NCBI GenBank assembly: GCA_013140465.1
Contig: JABFST010000395.1
Location: forward strand, 1 to 14,923
DNA from: Methylococcaceae bacterium
Lineage (GTDB): Bacteria; Pseudomonadota; Gammaproteobacteria; Methylococcales; Methylomonadaceae
DNA length: 14,923 nucleotides
Reading direction: 5' to 3'
Shown here piece after piece: positions 7,146 through 14,915 of the stretch; the stretch's first letter is position 1; each line of letters begins with the position of its first letter. The notes beneath the pieces are model-generated. The model ran no database searches and was not told the origin of the DNA. It was given only the letters and a program-made list of their open reading frames with translations. The translations under genes and the position numbers were made by a program.

Positions 7146-8741
7146 ATGAAAGAAACTCTATTACACGTATGGCAAGGGCTGTGGCCCGACATTAAAGTCA
7201 GCCAACCTTCGGCGACGGGTGCAGGTGTTATTGACCACAGTGCCTTCAACACCATAGAAGTGGATAAGCTGTTTGATGCCGTCAACCACGCCAGCACCCA
7301 AATCGGGCAAGCGGTGTTATACCGCTCGTTGACCCAACCTTTAGACCAACTGGATGCCTTACAAGACAAACAGGCCGCCGTCACCGAAATCCGCAACAAC
7401 CCCGAATTGCGCAGCCACCTTGAACGCATCGTAGACACGGCACAAGTTCACGAAAAAAGCTTTTACTTGCTGTTGTTCGGGCAATTTTTAGGGACGTTCG
7501 GCACTGCCCGCGAAGAACACGAAATAGAAGGTTACGGCTATCTGCAATACAAACGCGGCATCCGCTTGATGCTGGATTTGGTCGATCAAAGCGACACCAC
7601 GCCCGCCGCCGAAAGCGCGTATTTACAAAGTCTGTTCCAACGCATTAAAGCCTTTGCCGATTCCCGCGCCTATTCGCTGATGGCGGGCCCTGCGTACATC
7701 TCCGAAAGCGGCATCCAATCTAAAGAACAGCGTGCGGGATCATTATCGCCCGCCATTATTTTCCGTCCGCGCTTGTTTAAGCCGCTGTTAATCACGCTGT
7801 TTTTTGCTGCCGTTTGGGCTTTGGCGCATTTTTTCCCTACCGATATGTTTAGTGTCACTGCCGAAGCCATCCCTACCGCCACCATATTTTTAGCACCGAT
7901 GCTGTTGGTGTATTACCCCGTGGTGGGCAGTTTTGACCGCGACAGCTGCATTATTCCGCTACGCACGCTGTACAGAAATTCGCCCGATGTCGCCGATGCC
8001 TTAGATGCTTTGGGCCAACTTGATGAATTGCTAGCGTTTAGCAAATACGCCGAAGCCACCAACGACGAGACCGTATTACCTAACCTGATAGCGGGTGAGC
8101 ATCATCAAATCAACCTCAGTGCCGCCAAAAATCCGGTGTTGGGCAAAAACAACCCTGAGTATGTCGGCAATGATTTTGTTATGGAAGACGACAAACTGGT
8201 GTTGATTACCGGCCCTAACAGTGGCGGCAAAACCGCGTTTTGTAAAACCGTCACCCAAATCCAAGTGCTGGCGCAAATCGGCTGTTATGTGCCTGCCCGC
8301 GCCGCGACGCTGACCGTCGCCGACCGGATTTTTTACCAAGTCTCCGAAGTCAGCCATTTAAATGATGGCGAAGGCCGTTTTGGTACCGAACTCAAACGCA
8401 CCCGCGACATCTTTTTAGCGACTACCCCAAAAAGTTTGGTGGTGTTGGATGAATTGTCCGAAGGCACGACGTTTGAAGAAAAAATGGAATCCTCCGCCAA
8501 CGTCCTTAATGGTTTTTACCGCAAAGGCAACAGCACCATCTTAATCACCCATAACCACCAGTTGGTAGACCAGTTTGTCCGCGACCGTGTCGGCGTGCCG
8601 AAACAAGTCGAATTCGCCGACGATGCCCCGACTTACCAGCTGATACCCGGCATATCCCGCGTTAGCCATGCTGACCGAGTGGCTAAAAAAATCGGTTTTT
8701 CTAAGGCCGACATCGATAATTACTTACAAGGTACACAATGA
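7146..8741 (+). CDS. MutS-family ATPase with two internal transmembrane segments
   Basis: This 531-residue protein has the MutS lever/core and ATPase arrangement but lacks the N-terminal mismatch-recognition domains of MutS. The N-terminal half (35-175) resembles MutS domain III ([23 protein letters not shown]). It is followed by two hydrophobic stretches at about 211-231 and 242-260, predicted to cross the membrane. The C-terminal half is the ATPase: Walker A GPNSGGKT (356-363), [24 protein letters not shown] (400-423) where MutS has its STF-type signature, Walker [12 protein letters not shown] (431-441) and the His-loop ITHNHQL (467-473). It therefore belongs to a membrane-linked MutS subfamily of unknown role, not post-replicative repair. 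Its stop overlaps the purT ATG by 4 nt. No Shine-Dalgarno sequence is evident upstream of the ATG at 7146. Confidence 0.85.
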   Translation: MKETLLHVWQGLWPDIKVSQPSATGAGVIDHSAFNTIEVDKLFDAVNHASTQIGQAVLYRSLTQPLDQLDALQDKQAAVTEIRNNPELRSHLERIVDTAQVHEKSFYLLLFGQFLGTFGTAREEHEIEGYGYLQYKRGIRLMLDLVDQSDTTPAAESAYLQSLFQRIKAFADSRAYSLMAGPAYISESGIQSKEQRAGSLSPAIIFRPRLFKPLLITLFFAAVWALAHFFPTDMFSVTAEAIPTATIFLAPMLLVYYPVVGSFDRDSCIIPLRTLYRNSPDVADALDALGQLDELLAFSKYAEATNDETVLPNLIAGEHHQINLSAAKNPVLGKNNPEYVGNDFVMEDDKLVLITGPNSGGKTAFCKTVTQIQVLAQIGCYVPARAATLTVADRIFYQVSEVSHLNDGEGRFGTELKRTRDIFLATTPKSLVVLDELSEGTTFEEKMESSANVLNGFYRKGNSTILITHNHQLVDQFVRDRVGVPKQVEFADDAPTYQLIPGISRVSHADRVAKKIGFSKADIDNYLQGTQ

Positions 8742-9940
8742 GCATAGGCACTCCGTTAACAGCGTCCGCCACCCGCGCCCTCTTATTAGGCAGCGGTGAA
8801 TTGGGCAAAGAGCTAACCATTGCGCTGCAACGTTATGGCGTTGAAGTGATCGCCGTAGACCGCTACCCTAACGCACCTGCACACGCCGTCGCGCACCGTA
8901 GCCACGTCATCGACATGACTGACAGTGTTGCGGTTAAGGCGCTGATTGCCCAAGAACGACCGCATTTTATCATTCCTGAAATTGAGGCCATCGCCACCGC
9001 TGCGTTGGCAGACATTGAAGCTGAAGGCAGCTGCACCGTCGTCCCCAATGCCCGCGCCATCCAATTGACTATGAACCGCGAAGGCATACGCACGTTGGTT
9101 GCCGAACAACTGCGCTTGCCCACCTCAGCCTACGCATTTGCCCAAAGCTTTGCCGAACTGCAAGCCGCCGTAGACAATGGCATAGGTTATCCGTGTTTTA
9201 TCAAACCGACCATGTCGTCCTCTGGTAAAGGCCAATCGATGGTTAAAACCCCCGAGCAACTCGCGGCGGCATGGGACTACGCCAAATCCAGCGGGCGGGT
9301 GGATACCGGCAAAGTGATCGTCGAAGCTAAAATTGATTTTGATTTTGAAATTACTTTGCTGACCGTGCGCGCCTTAGCCGCCGACGGCAGCATCCAAACC
9401 TCGTTTTGCGCACCGATAGGCCATCGCCAAGAACACGGCGATTACCGCGAAAGCTGGCAACCACAAGCGATGAGTGACGCGTCTTTGGCCTTGGCCCAAG
9501 ACATCGCCTTAAAAGTGACCACGGAAATCGGTGGCCTAGGCTTATTTGGCGTGGAATTGTTCATCAAAGGCGATCAGGTATGGTTTAGCGAAGTCAGCCC
9601 CAGACCGCATGATACGGGCATGGTGACGATGATTAGCCAAGCCCAGGACGAGTTTGAACTCCATGCCCGCGCCATTTTAGGCTTGCCTGTCAACACCCAA
9701 TTAAGTACAGTAGGCGCGAGTGCGGTTATTTTAGGCGGTATTGATGCTAAAGGCGTGGTCTACGAAGGCCTGGCCCAGGCATTGGCGGAACCGGATACCG
9801 AAGTGCGTTTATTTGGCAAGCCCGAAGCGTTTATAACACGGCGGATGGGCGTGGCATTAGCGGCTGCGGACAACGTGGACGCAGCCCGGCAAAAAGCGGT
9901 CAAGGCCGCGAGTTTAGTGGTGGTTAAACCTTTACAATAG
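8738..9940 (+). CDS. purT: PurT, formate-dependent phosphoribosylglycinamide formyltransferase 2
   Basis: This ATP-grasp enzyme of 400 residues (392 in E. coli) makes formyl-GAR from GAR, ATP and free formate, a folate-independent version of the third step of purine synthesis. Motifs along the chain: GSGELGKE (18-25, substrate-binding N-domain), [20 protein letters not shown] (41-60), PEIEAIAT (80-87) and LTMNREGIR (110-118). Then come the ATP-binding loop [11 protein letters not shown] (156-166), [10 protein letters not shown] (201-210), [10 protein letters not shown] (234-243) and the metal-binding [14 protein letters not shown] (284-297). Its ATG is inside the stop region of the MutS-family gene (ATGA overlap), so translation is probably coupled. 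Formate as substrate would suit a one-carbon-oxidising host, but PurT is widespread. Confidence 0.97.
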   Translation: MSIGTPLTASATRALLLGSGELGKELTIALQRYGVEVIAVDRYPNAPAHAVAHRSHVIDMTDSVAVKALIAQERPHFIIPEIEAIATAALADIEAEGSCTVVPNARAIQLTMNREGIRTLVAEQLRLPTSAYAFAQSFAELQAAVDNGIGYPCFIKPTMSSSGKGQSMVKTPEQLAAAWDYAKSSGRVDTGKVIVEAKIDFDFEITLLTVRALAADGSIQTSFCAPIGHRQEHGDYRESWQPQAMSDASLALAQDIALKVTTEIGGLGLFGVELFIKGDQVWFSEVSPRPHDTGMVTMISQAQDEFELHARAILGLPVNTQLSTVGASAVILGGIDAKGVVYEGLAQALAEPDTEVRLFGKPEAFITRRMGVALAAADNVDAARQKAVKAASLVVVKPLQ

Positions 9941-9948
9941 GTGGCAGT

Positions 9949-10569
9949 ATGAGAATGGCAGTTATGTTATTGGCGTTATTGGTTTCAACAGAAGTCATTG
10001 CCGACATTTACAAGTTTACCGATACCGATGGGCATGTTTACTATACCGACGAACCCCGAAACAGCCTGTACAAACGTATCATCAAAACCCGACCTATCCG
10101 CCAGCGGCTCGCCAATTTCTATGGGACAGGACGTTTATACACCCACAAAAACAATACCCTAGCGACCTATAATGTTAATGGCCCCAATAAAGAGCGTTTT
10201 GCCGACCTTATCGAACAAGCCGCCAACCGCTACCAAGTTGATGCCAAACTGGTCCACGCCGTCATCCAAACCGAATCCGCCTACAACTCCAATGCCCAAT
10301 CCCCCGCAGGTGCTGTGGGCCTGATGCAACTCATGCCCGACACCGCCAGACGCTTTGGCGTTACTGACCGCCAAGATCCCGACCAAAATGTCGATGGCGG
10401 CACACGCTATCTCAAGCACCTTATCAACATGTTCACCCCTAACCTCGACTTGGCAGTCGCCGCTTATAACGCTGGCGAAAACGCTGTACTACGCCACAAC
10501 AACTCCATCCCCCCCTACCCCGAAACCCAAAACTATGTGCGCCAAGTGTTGGCCTTGTATAACCACTAG
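9949..10569 (+). CDS. Secreted DUF4124 / lytic transglycosylase (SLT) protein
   Basis: This 206-residue exported protein has three parts. An N-terminal signal peptide (residues 1 to about 18, MRMAVMLLALLVSTEVIA) comes first. A short DUF4124 segment follows (DIYKFTDTDGHVYYTDEP, 19-36). Last is a goose-lysozyme-like SLT domain (about 80-205) that cleaves peptidoglycan between MurNAc and GlcNAc to leave 1,6-anhydro ends. The catalytic Glu109 is in HAVIQTESAYN (103-113), followed by the family motifs SPAGAVGLMQLMPDTARRFGV (118-138), DPDQNVDGGTRYLKHL (143-158) and AVAAYNAGENAV (169-180). The signal lacks a lipobox cysteine, so the protein is likely periplasmic. A good AGGTGG ribosome site overlaps the purT stop. 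It begins 8 nt after purT, so the three genes form one unit. A second ATG two codons in is possible. Confidence 0.93.
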   Translation: MRMAVMLLALLVSTEVIADIYKFTDTDGHVYYTDEPRNSLYKRIIKTRPIRQRLANFYGTGRLYTHKNNTLATYNVNGPNKERFADLIEQAANRYQVDAKLVHAVIQTESAYNSNAQSPAGAVGLMQLMPDTARRFGVTDRQDPDQNVDGGTRYLKHLINMFTPNLDLAVAAYNAGENAVLRHNNSIPPYPETQNYVRQVLALYNH

Positions 10570-10610
10570 TTACATTCCAAGCCTCTCCCACCGTTAATAT
10601 CCATCAACAT

Positions 10611-10639
10611 GTAGATTGCCGACACGGCAATAGCTCTAC
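10611..10639. repeat. Hairpin in the gap after the transglycosylase gene
   Basis: ATTGCCG (10615-10621), a three-base loop and CGGCAAT (10625-10631) form a perfect 7-bp stem. It can be lengthened by pairing GTAGA (10611-10615) with TCTAC (10635-10639) across a bulge. It could end the MutS-family/purT/transglycosylase transcript, but no U-run follows. Confidence 0.45.
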
Positions 10640-10702
10640 AGCCTTACCGGATAAACGCAAAGCCAAGAATCAAGATTCCCTCATAGCTTGGGAACGGCGA
10701 AG

Positions 10703-10730
10703 TTGACAATTTTCAGGGTGCAGTTATACC
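10703..10730 (+). promoter_or_regulatory. Sigma70-type promoter for the unknown membrane protein
   Basis: A perfect -35 box TTGACA (10703-10708) and a -10 box TATACC (10725-10730, four of six consensus bases) are separated by 16 bp. Transcription would start near 10737, about 19 nt before the start codon, with GGAG (10744-10747) as the ribosome site. It is among the best-matching promoters in the window and shows that this gene is expressed on its own. Confidence 0.55.
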
Positions 10731-10755
10731 AAAAGCTTAGCGTGGAGAAACTGAT

Positions 10756-11295
10756 ATGCCAAAACAACAAACCTATCTAAGCAGCCAACATGAACCCTCT
10801 ATTGCCGAAGTTTTAGCAGCGATTGATAAAGACGTGGAACGCGGCGAAGATGCCTTGATGTTAGGGCTGGGGCTGGTCATGTTATCTTCAATATTTGCGC
10901 CTATCGCACCACCCACCGTGTTGTTGCCTCTGGTCGCGCTTACGTTTGCCGTGTCCGCGAGCTATGCCAGGATCAATTACCAAAACATGGAACGCAAACT
11001 GACAGCCGCCCTGCCCCAACTCAATAGCCAAGAACGCCTATTGCTACGTCCCGTCGCTCGCGTGTTTGTTGATTACAGCGAAGGTTCCTTAGCCGATTCT
11101 TTCAATCCGTTTAAAAACCTGTGGCGAACATGGAAAAGCGTGATGGGCGGCATCTTAATCAACCCCTTTTGGATGCCTATTTTTTATGTGATGGGCATAC
11201 AAATTATTGAAGAACGTAATCTTGGCTATTTAAACCAAGCGATTATAGGCGTGGAACAAAAAATTGCCCCTGTGGCTAACGACGAAACCGAGTAA
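10756..11295 (+). CDS. Uncharacterised membrane protein with three predicted helices
   Basis: This 179-residue protein is not recognised as a named family. An N-terminal 30 residues are polar and partly acidic (AIDKDVERGEDAL). A hydrophobic hairpin follows (about 32-50 and 53-72, joined by the proline-rich APIAPPT), then a soluble basic middle (73-128: NMERKLTAALPQLNSQERLLLRPV). A third membrane segment lies at 129-152 (VMGGILINPFWMPIFYVMGIQI) before a short charged tail. No catalytic motif is visible. The gene has its own promoter and a clear GGAG ribosome site 8 nt before the ATG. Coding quality is good: it is open throughout and has the hydrophobic periodicity of a real protein. It stands alone, with the transglycosylase gene 186 bp upstream and no gene on its far side until ppc. 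Confidence 0.75.
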   Translation: MPKQQTYLSSQHEPSIAEVLAAIDKDVERGEDALMLGLGLVMLSSIFAPIAPPTVLLPLVALTFAVSASYARINYQNMERKLTAALPQLNSQERLLLRPVARVFVDYSEGSLADSFNPFKNLWRTWKSVMGGILINPFWMPIFYVMGIQIIEERNLGYLNQAIIGVEQKIAPVANDETE

Positions 11296-11299
11296 TTAT

Positions 11300-11419
11300 T
11301 CATTTTTTAACCCCAACGCCAATTTCAAACGTACCCAAATCCACATCTGTGCAGCAATCCAACTGCTGTCCGCCATTAAGCTCCTGCACATCTTCCAACA
11401 CCGACACGGTGGCTCCCAT
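11300..11419 (-). CDS. Small ORF or gene remnant (39 residues)
   Basis: An ATG at 11419 on the minus strand opens a 39-residue frame that ends at 11300, 4 bp beyond the convergent end of the membrane-protein gene. A TTG directly before it could also start. The peptide (MGATVSVLEDVQELNG, then GQQLDCCTDVDLGTFEIGVG) has ordinary protein composition and two adjacent cysteines, and it ends GVKK. The frame continues upstream for only seven codons or so before a stop. It could be a real small protein, the last piece of a degraded gene, or chance. I do not recognise it. There is only a weak GGA purine stretch ahead of the start. Confidence 0.3.
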   Translation of the reverse strand: MGATVSVLEDVQELNGGQQLDCCTDVDLGTFEIGVGVKK

Positions 11420-11478
11420 CAATCCGTAAAACGTATTAATTTAGGGTGAATTCGCTGGTAAAGACTGTGAAATCATCC
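11420..11478. other. Start of the long gap between the membrane-protein gene and ppc
   Basis: The whole 11296-11850 interval has no large gene. It holds the small minus-strand frame at 11300-11419, REP-like palindromes at 11479-11578, a strong hairpin at 11647-11672 and the ppc promoter region from about 11732. Nothing else was seen between these items, including this stretch. Confidence 0.6.
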
Positions 11479-11528
11479 TTGTGGGAGAGGCTTTCGCCTA
11501 GCCTACAAAACCAAAGCCTCTCCGACAA
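11479..11528. repeat. REP-like pair of inverted palindromic units
   Basis: TTGTGGGAGAGGCTTT (11479-11494) faces an inverted copy (11513-11528) across an 18-nt spacer, with 15 of 16 positions complementary. Each half starts with GTGGGAG or its near-match, and a local CTTTCGCC turn makes a small internal hairpin in the left copy. The layout matches bacterial REP units paired as BIMEs, including those of pseudomonads with GTGGGAG cores. A related core on the opposite strand (AAGCCTCTCCCACC) is at 10579-10592 and a third plus-strand one at 11565-11578, so it recurs within this window. Confidence 0.65.
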
Positions 11529-11564
11529 TACTTTAAAAACAATAACTTAAAAATGAAAGTTAGC

Positions 11565-11590
11565 TTTGTGGGAGTGATTTTCGTAAAACC
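11565..11590 (+). repeat. Single diverged REP-like unit
   Basis: TTTGTGGGAGTGATTTTCG repeats the start of the unit at 11479 (GTGGGAG preceded by TT). It then diverges to a small A/T hairpin, TTTT-CGT-AAAA, near 11578-11588. Together with 11479-11528 it makes three GTGGGAG-type cores in about 100 bp. Confidence 0.5.
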
Positions 11591-11646
11591 TTCACAGTCT
11601 CGGTAGGCAACCCCCACTTTTGGAGCATGAGTGCTGCATTGGGCAT

Positions 11647-11672
11647 GGCGGTTTGCCTTCGGCGAAACCGCC
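11647..11672. repeat. Strong GC-rich hairpin
   Basis: GGCGGTTTGCC (11647-11657), a TTC loop and GGCGAAACCGCC (11661-11672) pair along the whole length with one bulged base. The flanks (GGGCAT to the left, CTAGGCGTAATCCG to the right) look like the edges of another dispersed palindrome. There is no U-run on either side, so it is not a standard terminator for either strand. Confidence 0.6.
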
Positions 11673-11731
11673 CTAGGCGTAATCCGTAAACAACGCTGTT
11701 TAATGGGCAGTGCTAATAGCAGATACGGTGT

Positions 11732-11836
11732 ACAAGTAGTTACTATCGTTAATTACGATGAATTTATTCTAAACATTCTATTTAACAATATCAAAAGCTG
11801 ACGGTATGCTAAACCACAGATTTTAAAACTACTTGT
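11732..11836. promoter_or_regulatory. 10-bp inverted repeat bracketing the ppc promoter
   Basis: ACAAGTAGTT (11732-11741) has an exact inverted copy AACTACTTGT at 11827-11836, 85 bp away. The promoter sits between them and the right copy abuts the ppc ribosome site (AAGGAAG from 11838). A smaller palindrome, ATCGT-N5-ACGAT (11745-11759), adjoins the left copy. Possible explanations are paired operator sites, folding of the leader over the ribosome site, or chance. Confidence 0.35.
11782..11810 (+). promoter_or_regulatory. Sigma70-type promoter for ppc
   Basis: TTAACA (11782-11787, five of six -35 consensus bases) and TATGCT (11805-11810, four of six) are separated by the ideal 17 bp. The start would be near 11817, giving a leader of about 34 nt with an AAGGAAG ribosome site. 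Confidence 0.5.
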
Positions 11837-11850
11837 TAAGGAAGAATGTG

Positions 11851-14640
11851 ATGAACCTAGCCACCGACAACAAAGAACTGCGCTATTCCATACGCCTATT
11901 AGGCTCGGCCTTGGCAGAGGTGTTAAACGCCCAAGCCACACCCGCCGTAGCCCAAGCTGTTGAGGAATTGCAAAAACGCTTCACCCAATTTCGGCGCAAC
12001 GCCAGCTTAAGCGCACGCCAACACTTGTTGGCCAGTGCCGAAAACTTGGACGCAGATAGCATCAGTGAAGTGGTGCGGGTGTTTAACCGTTACTTTAGTG
12101 TGCTGAATATTGCCGAAGAAGCCCATTATTTACGGCAACGGCGGCAAACCCAGATTGCCCATTATTGGTCTGGCTCGTTTCACGACACCTTATTAAAGCT
12201 GAAAGAATCGGGCGTGACTGCTGATAAGCTGCCAACGATTTTGGATGCTTTATTGTATTTGCCAGTCATGACGGCACACCCGACCGAAGCGAAACGCCGC
12301 ACGGTAAAAAGTGCCTTGCGCAATTTGTTTGTCACCCATGAAAACTTGACGGATAGGACGCTTAAAAGTGCCAACCGCGAGCAGTTGTTGGTGCGCTTAC
12401 AGGCACAAATCCAATTGTTGTGGAAAACCGACGAAGTGCGCACCCGCAAATTAGGTGTTGCTGATGAGATTGATGCGGGCCTGTTTTATTTTTCGCTGTC
12501 GTTATTTCAGGCCACCGCACGCGTTTACCGCAACTTTGAGCAAGCCTTGCTGGATGTATATGGCGACGAAGCCCGAGACATCCGTGTACCCAGCTTTTTG
12601 CAGTTTGGCTCTTGGATAGGCGGCGACCGTGACGGCAACCCCAATGTCACCCCTGCCACCACAGTGTTGGCGTTGCGCTTACAAGCCCAAACCGTGCTGC
12701 AAGAGTATGTCAAAAGGCTGGACGAATTACGCGACCAGCTTTCGCACTCGCTGGGGCTATGCGAATTTTCGCCGCCATTTTTGGCGAGTTTGGCAGCCGA
12801 CCGTGAGCGCTTGGGCGCTGCTGCCGCCGCCCTAGAAAAAAACTATGTTCAAGAGCCGTACCGAAACAAACTCGCGTTTATGAAATATCGCATGGAATGC
12901 ACACTGCAACAGGTTCAAGCCCAATTACAAGGCGAACCCGTGCCTACGCACCTCCCCGTGTATCATGGCGCCGATGAATTTAGCGCGGATTTGCAGATCC
13001 TAGCCGAGTCTTTACGCAGCCACGGCGATGGCAATATTGCCGCCTTAGAGCTGCACGATTTGATCCGCCTTGCCGATACTTTCGCCTTCCATTTAATGCA
13101 GTTGGACGTGCGCCAAGAATCAACACGCCACAGCGAGGCTGTCGCCGAACTACTGCACGCGGCTTTGGGCTTGGATTATGCTGCGCTTAATGAAAGCGAA
13201 CGCCTACAATTATTAAGTGATGCCCTCGCCGTACCCGGCGGCTTAAGCTACCAACGTAGCAGCTTGTCTGCCGCCACCCAAGAAACCTTAGAAGTGTTTA
13301 CGATAATGGCGCAAATGCGCCGGGAAATTGGCGAAAACTGTTTTGGGCAATACGTCATTTCGATGACCCACCAAGCCAGCCACATCATGGAAGTGATGCT
13401 CTTGGCGGCACAAAGCGGCCTAGTCGGACATGTGGGCGGCCTATGGCATTGCCATATCGGGGTTAGCCCGTTGTTTGAAACCATAGACGACCTTAACCGC
13501 ATAGACGCGGTGCTGACGCAATTGTTTGACACGCCTTGCTATCGGCAGTTGTTGCGCTTATTGGGCGACCGCCAAGAAATCATGCTGGGCTATTCGGATT
13601 CGTGCAAAGACGGCGGCATCTTGGCGTCGGCGTGGGGCTTATCTGAAGCGCAACGGAAAATCCTTGCCATCACCGAAAACTACGGCTTGAAATGCCGCTT
13701 GTTCCATGGGCGTGGCGGCACGGTCGGACGCGGCGGCGGCCCTACCCATGAAGCAATTTTGGCGCAGCCGCCAGATACCGTGCGTGGACAGATTAAATTT
13801 ACCGAACAAGGCGAAGTCTTGTTTTATCGCTACAACAACAAAGAAACCGCGATTTATGAACTGACGATGGGGGTGACGGGTTTGTTGAAAGCCAGTGCCA
13901 GCCTGGTACAGCCCGTAAAACCGGAAAGTGCCGACAATTTGGCGGTTATGGATGAACTGGCGCGTATCGGCGAACACAGCTACAGGGAACTGACAGAACG
14001 CACCCCAGGCTTTTTGGATTATTTTTACGAGGCCACCCCGGTCAGCGAAATAGGCGGGCTTAATATCGGCTCACGGCCTTCGCACCGCAAAAAAGGCGAC
14101 CGCTCCAAAAACTCGGTACGCGCGATTGCTTGGGTCTTTGCTTGGGCGCAAGCGCGGCAAACCTTTCCGGCTTGGTATGGCATCGGCGCCAGCTTATCCA
14201 CTTGGAGTGCGGGCAAGCCAGAACGACTAGAAAAACTGCGCACCATGTACCAAGAATGGCCGTTTTTCCGCAACTTACTCAGCAATGCACAAATGGCCTT
14301 AAGCAAATCCGACATGCACATCGCCAAAGAATACGCCAGTTTGTGTGTCGATCCTGATACCAGCCAACGCGTTTACGGCATGATCGCCACCGAACACCAA
14401 CGCTGTGTGCAATGGATTTTAGACATTACCGAAACCGACCGTTTGTTGGCGGACAACCCAGCCCTTGCCGACTCTTTAGCACGCCGCGATGCCTATTTAG
14501 GGCCGTTGAATTATCTGCAAGTGTTTTTATTGCGCAAACTGCGGGCGGCGGATGTTAGCGTAGCGGAAGACAGCCCTTGGCTAAAACCGTTGTTAAGAAG
14601 CATTAATGCGATTGCGGCGGGGATGCGTAATACTGGGTAA
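11851..14640 (+). CDS. ppc: Ppc, phosphoenolpyruvate carboxylase
   Basis: This 929-residue enzyme carboxylates phosphoenolpyruvate with bicarbonate to oxaloacetate, refilling the TCA cycle; it is a cytosolic homotetramer. Catalytic signatures: the conserved His143 in VMTAHPTEAKRR (139-150), FGSWIGGDRDGNPNVT (about 252-267), and MLGYSDSCKDGG with Lys586 (578-589). The glycine-rich loop GRGGTVGRGGGP with Arg621 is at 620-631, and SRPSHRK near 744 precedes RAIAWVFAWAQAR. The C-terminus ends MRNTG, the expected buried tail. E. coli Ppc has 883 residues, so a few insertions are present (for example around 315-370). An in-frame TTG lies at 11833, but the ATG at 11851 sits 6 nt after AAGGAAG and is chosen. 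The gene appears monocistronic, followed by repeats. Confidence 0.98.
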   Translation: MNLATDNKELRYSIRLLGSALAEVLNAQATPAVAQAVEELQKRFTQFRRNASLSARQHLLASAENLDADSISEVVRVFNRYFSVLNIAEEAHYLRQRRQTQIAHYWSGSFHDTLLKLKESGVTADKLPTILDALLYLPVMTAHPTEAKRRTVKSALRNLFVTHENLTDRTLKSANREQLLVRLQAQIQLLWKTDEVRTRKLGVADEIDAGLFYFSLSLFQATARVYRNFEQALLDVYGDEARDIRVPSFLQFGSWIGGDRDGNPNVTPATTVLALRLQAQTVLQEYVKRLDELRDQLSHSLGLCEFSPPFLASLAADRERLGAAAAALEKNYVQEPYRNKLAFMKYRMECTLQQVQAQLQGEPVPTHLPVYHGADEFSADLQILAESLRSHGDGNIAALELHDLIRLADTFAFHLMQLDVRQESTRHSEAVAELLHAALGLDYAALNESERLQLLSDALAVPGGLSYQRSSLSAATQETLEVFTIMAQMRREIGENCFGQYVISMTHQASHIMEVMLLAAQSGLVGHVGGLWHCHIGVSPLFETIDDLNRIDAVLTQLFDTPCYRQLLRLLGDRQEIMLGYSDSCKDGGILASAWGLSEAQRKILAITENYGLKCRLFHGRGGTVGRGGGPTHEAILAQPPDTVRGQIKFTEQGEVLFYRYNNKETAIYELTMGVTGLLKASASLVQPVKPESADNLAVMDELARIGEHSYRELTERTPGFLDYFYEATPVSEIGGLNIGSRPSHRKKGDRSKNSVRAIAWVFAWAQARQTFPAWYGIGASLSTWSAGKPERLEKLRTMYQEWPFFRNLLSNAQMALSKSDMHIAKEYASLCVDPDTSQRVYGMIATEHQRCVQWILDITETDRLLADNPALADSLARRDAYLGPLNYLQVFLLRKLRAADVSVAEDSPWLKPLLRSINAIAAGMRNTG

Positions 14641-14643
14641 CTG

Positions 14644-14713
14644 GCTGGAGTGCAACGGCTTTAGACGTTGCCCGAACCGCTGGAGTGCAACGGTTTCAGA
14701 TCTTGCCCGAACA
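14644..14713. repeat. 35-bp tandem duplication directly after ppc
   Basis: Two adjacent 35-bp copies (14644-14678 and 14679-14713), each beginning GCTGGAGTGCAACGG and ending TTGCCCGAAC plus one base, match at 31 of 35 positions; the differences cluster in the middle. The array begins 4 bp after the ppc stop codon. There is no third full copy and no spacer, so it is not a CRISPR. Confidence 0.75.
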
Positions 14714-14754
14714 GCCGCTTTAACAGTCCCCCGAAAACAGTCATTTTAAGTGAC

Positions 14755-14776
14755 GTTATAGTTCCCACGCTCTGCG
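14755..14776. repeat. Truncated left copy of the inverted-repeat element
   Basis: GTTATAGTTCCCACGCTCTG (14755-14774, continuing CG) matches the complement of the element's right end (14900-14921) at 21 of 22 positions. The sequence then departs from the element after GCG and runs through 27 unrelated bases before the fuller copy starts at 14804. Confidence 0.6.
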
Positions 14777-14803
14777 CTCTTCGTTATACACAAGTGTTTT
14801 ATC

Positions 14804-14915
14804 GTTCCAACGCTCTGCGTGGGAATGCCTCCGTAGATGCTCCAGCGTCTTCTTGGGCTTTTGACCCGCAACGCTGGAGCGTTGCCAGATGAATTCCCAC
14901 GCGGAGCGTGGGAAC
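14804..14915. repeat. 112-bp interspersed element with nested inverted repeats
   Basis: The ends (14804-14826 and 14893-14915) are 23-bp inverted repeats with two mismatches, beginning GTTCC and containing ACGCTCTGCGTGGGAAT. Inside is a second perfect inverted pair, GCTCCAGCGT (14839-14848) and ACGCTGGAGC (14871-14880). It matches a type of dispersed palindromic repeat, with termini like GTTCCCACGCTC and GCGTGGGAAC, that occurs in many copies in gammaproteobacterial genomes. It has no coding capacity and would need a transposase in trans if mobile. The open frame crossing it (about 14668-14892) is not a gene. Confidence 0.7.

Noticed and set aside
7146..8741. Canonical DNA mismatch repair MutS
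   Set aside because: The protein lacks the N-terminal mismatch-binding and connector domains, is far shorter than MutS (about 850 residues) and has membrane segments.
11264..11449. 61-codon plus-strand frame overlapping the end of the membrane-protein gene
   Set aside because: It overlaps the better gene in another frame, is antisense to the small minus-strand frame and has no ribosome site.
11647..11672. Rho-independent terminator
   Set aside because: The stem is strong but no U-run follows on either strand, and no gene ends close by.
11833..11850. TTG start for ppc
   Set aside because: The first TTG lies upstream of and overlaps the ribosome site region that serves the ATG at 11851.
14644..14713. 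CRISPR array
   Set aside because: There are only two units with no spacers and the differences lie inside the units, so this is a tandem duplication.
14668..14892. 74-codon open frame past ppc
   Set aside because: It runs through the tandem and palindromic repeats and changes character at each repeat border.
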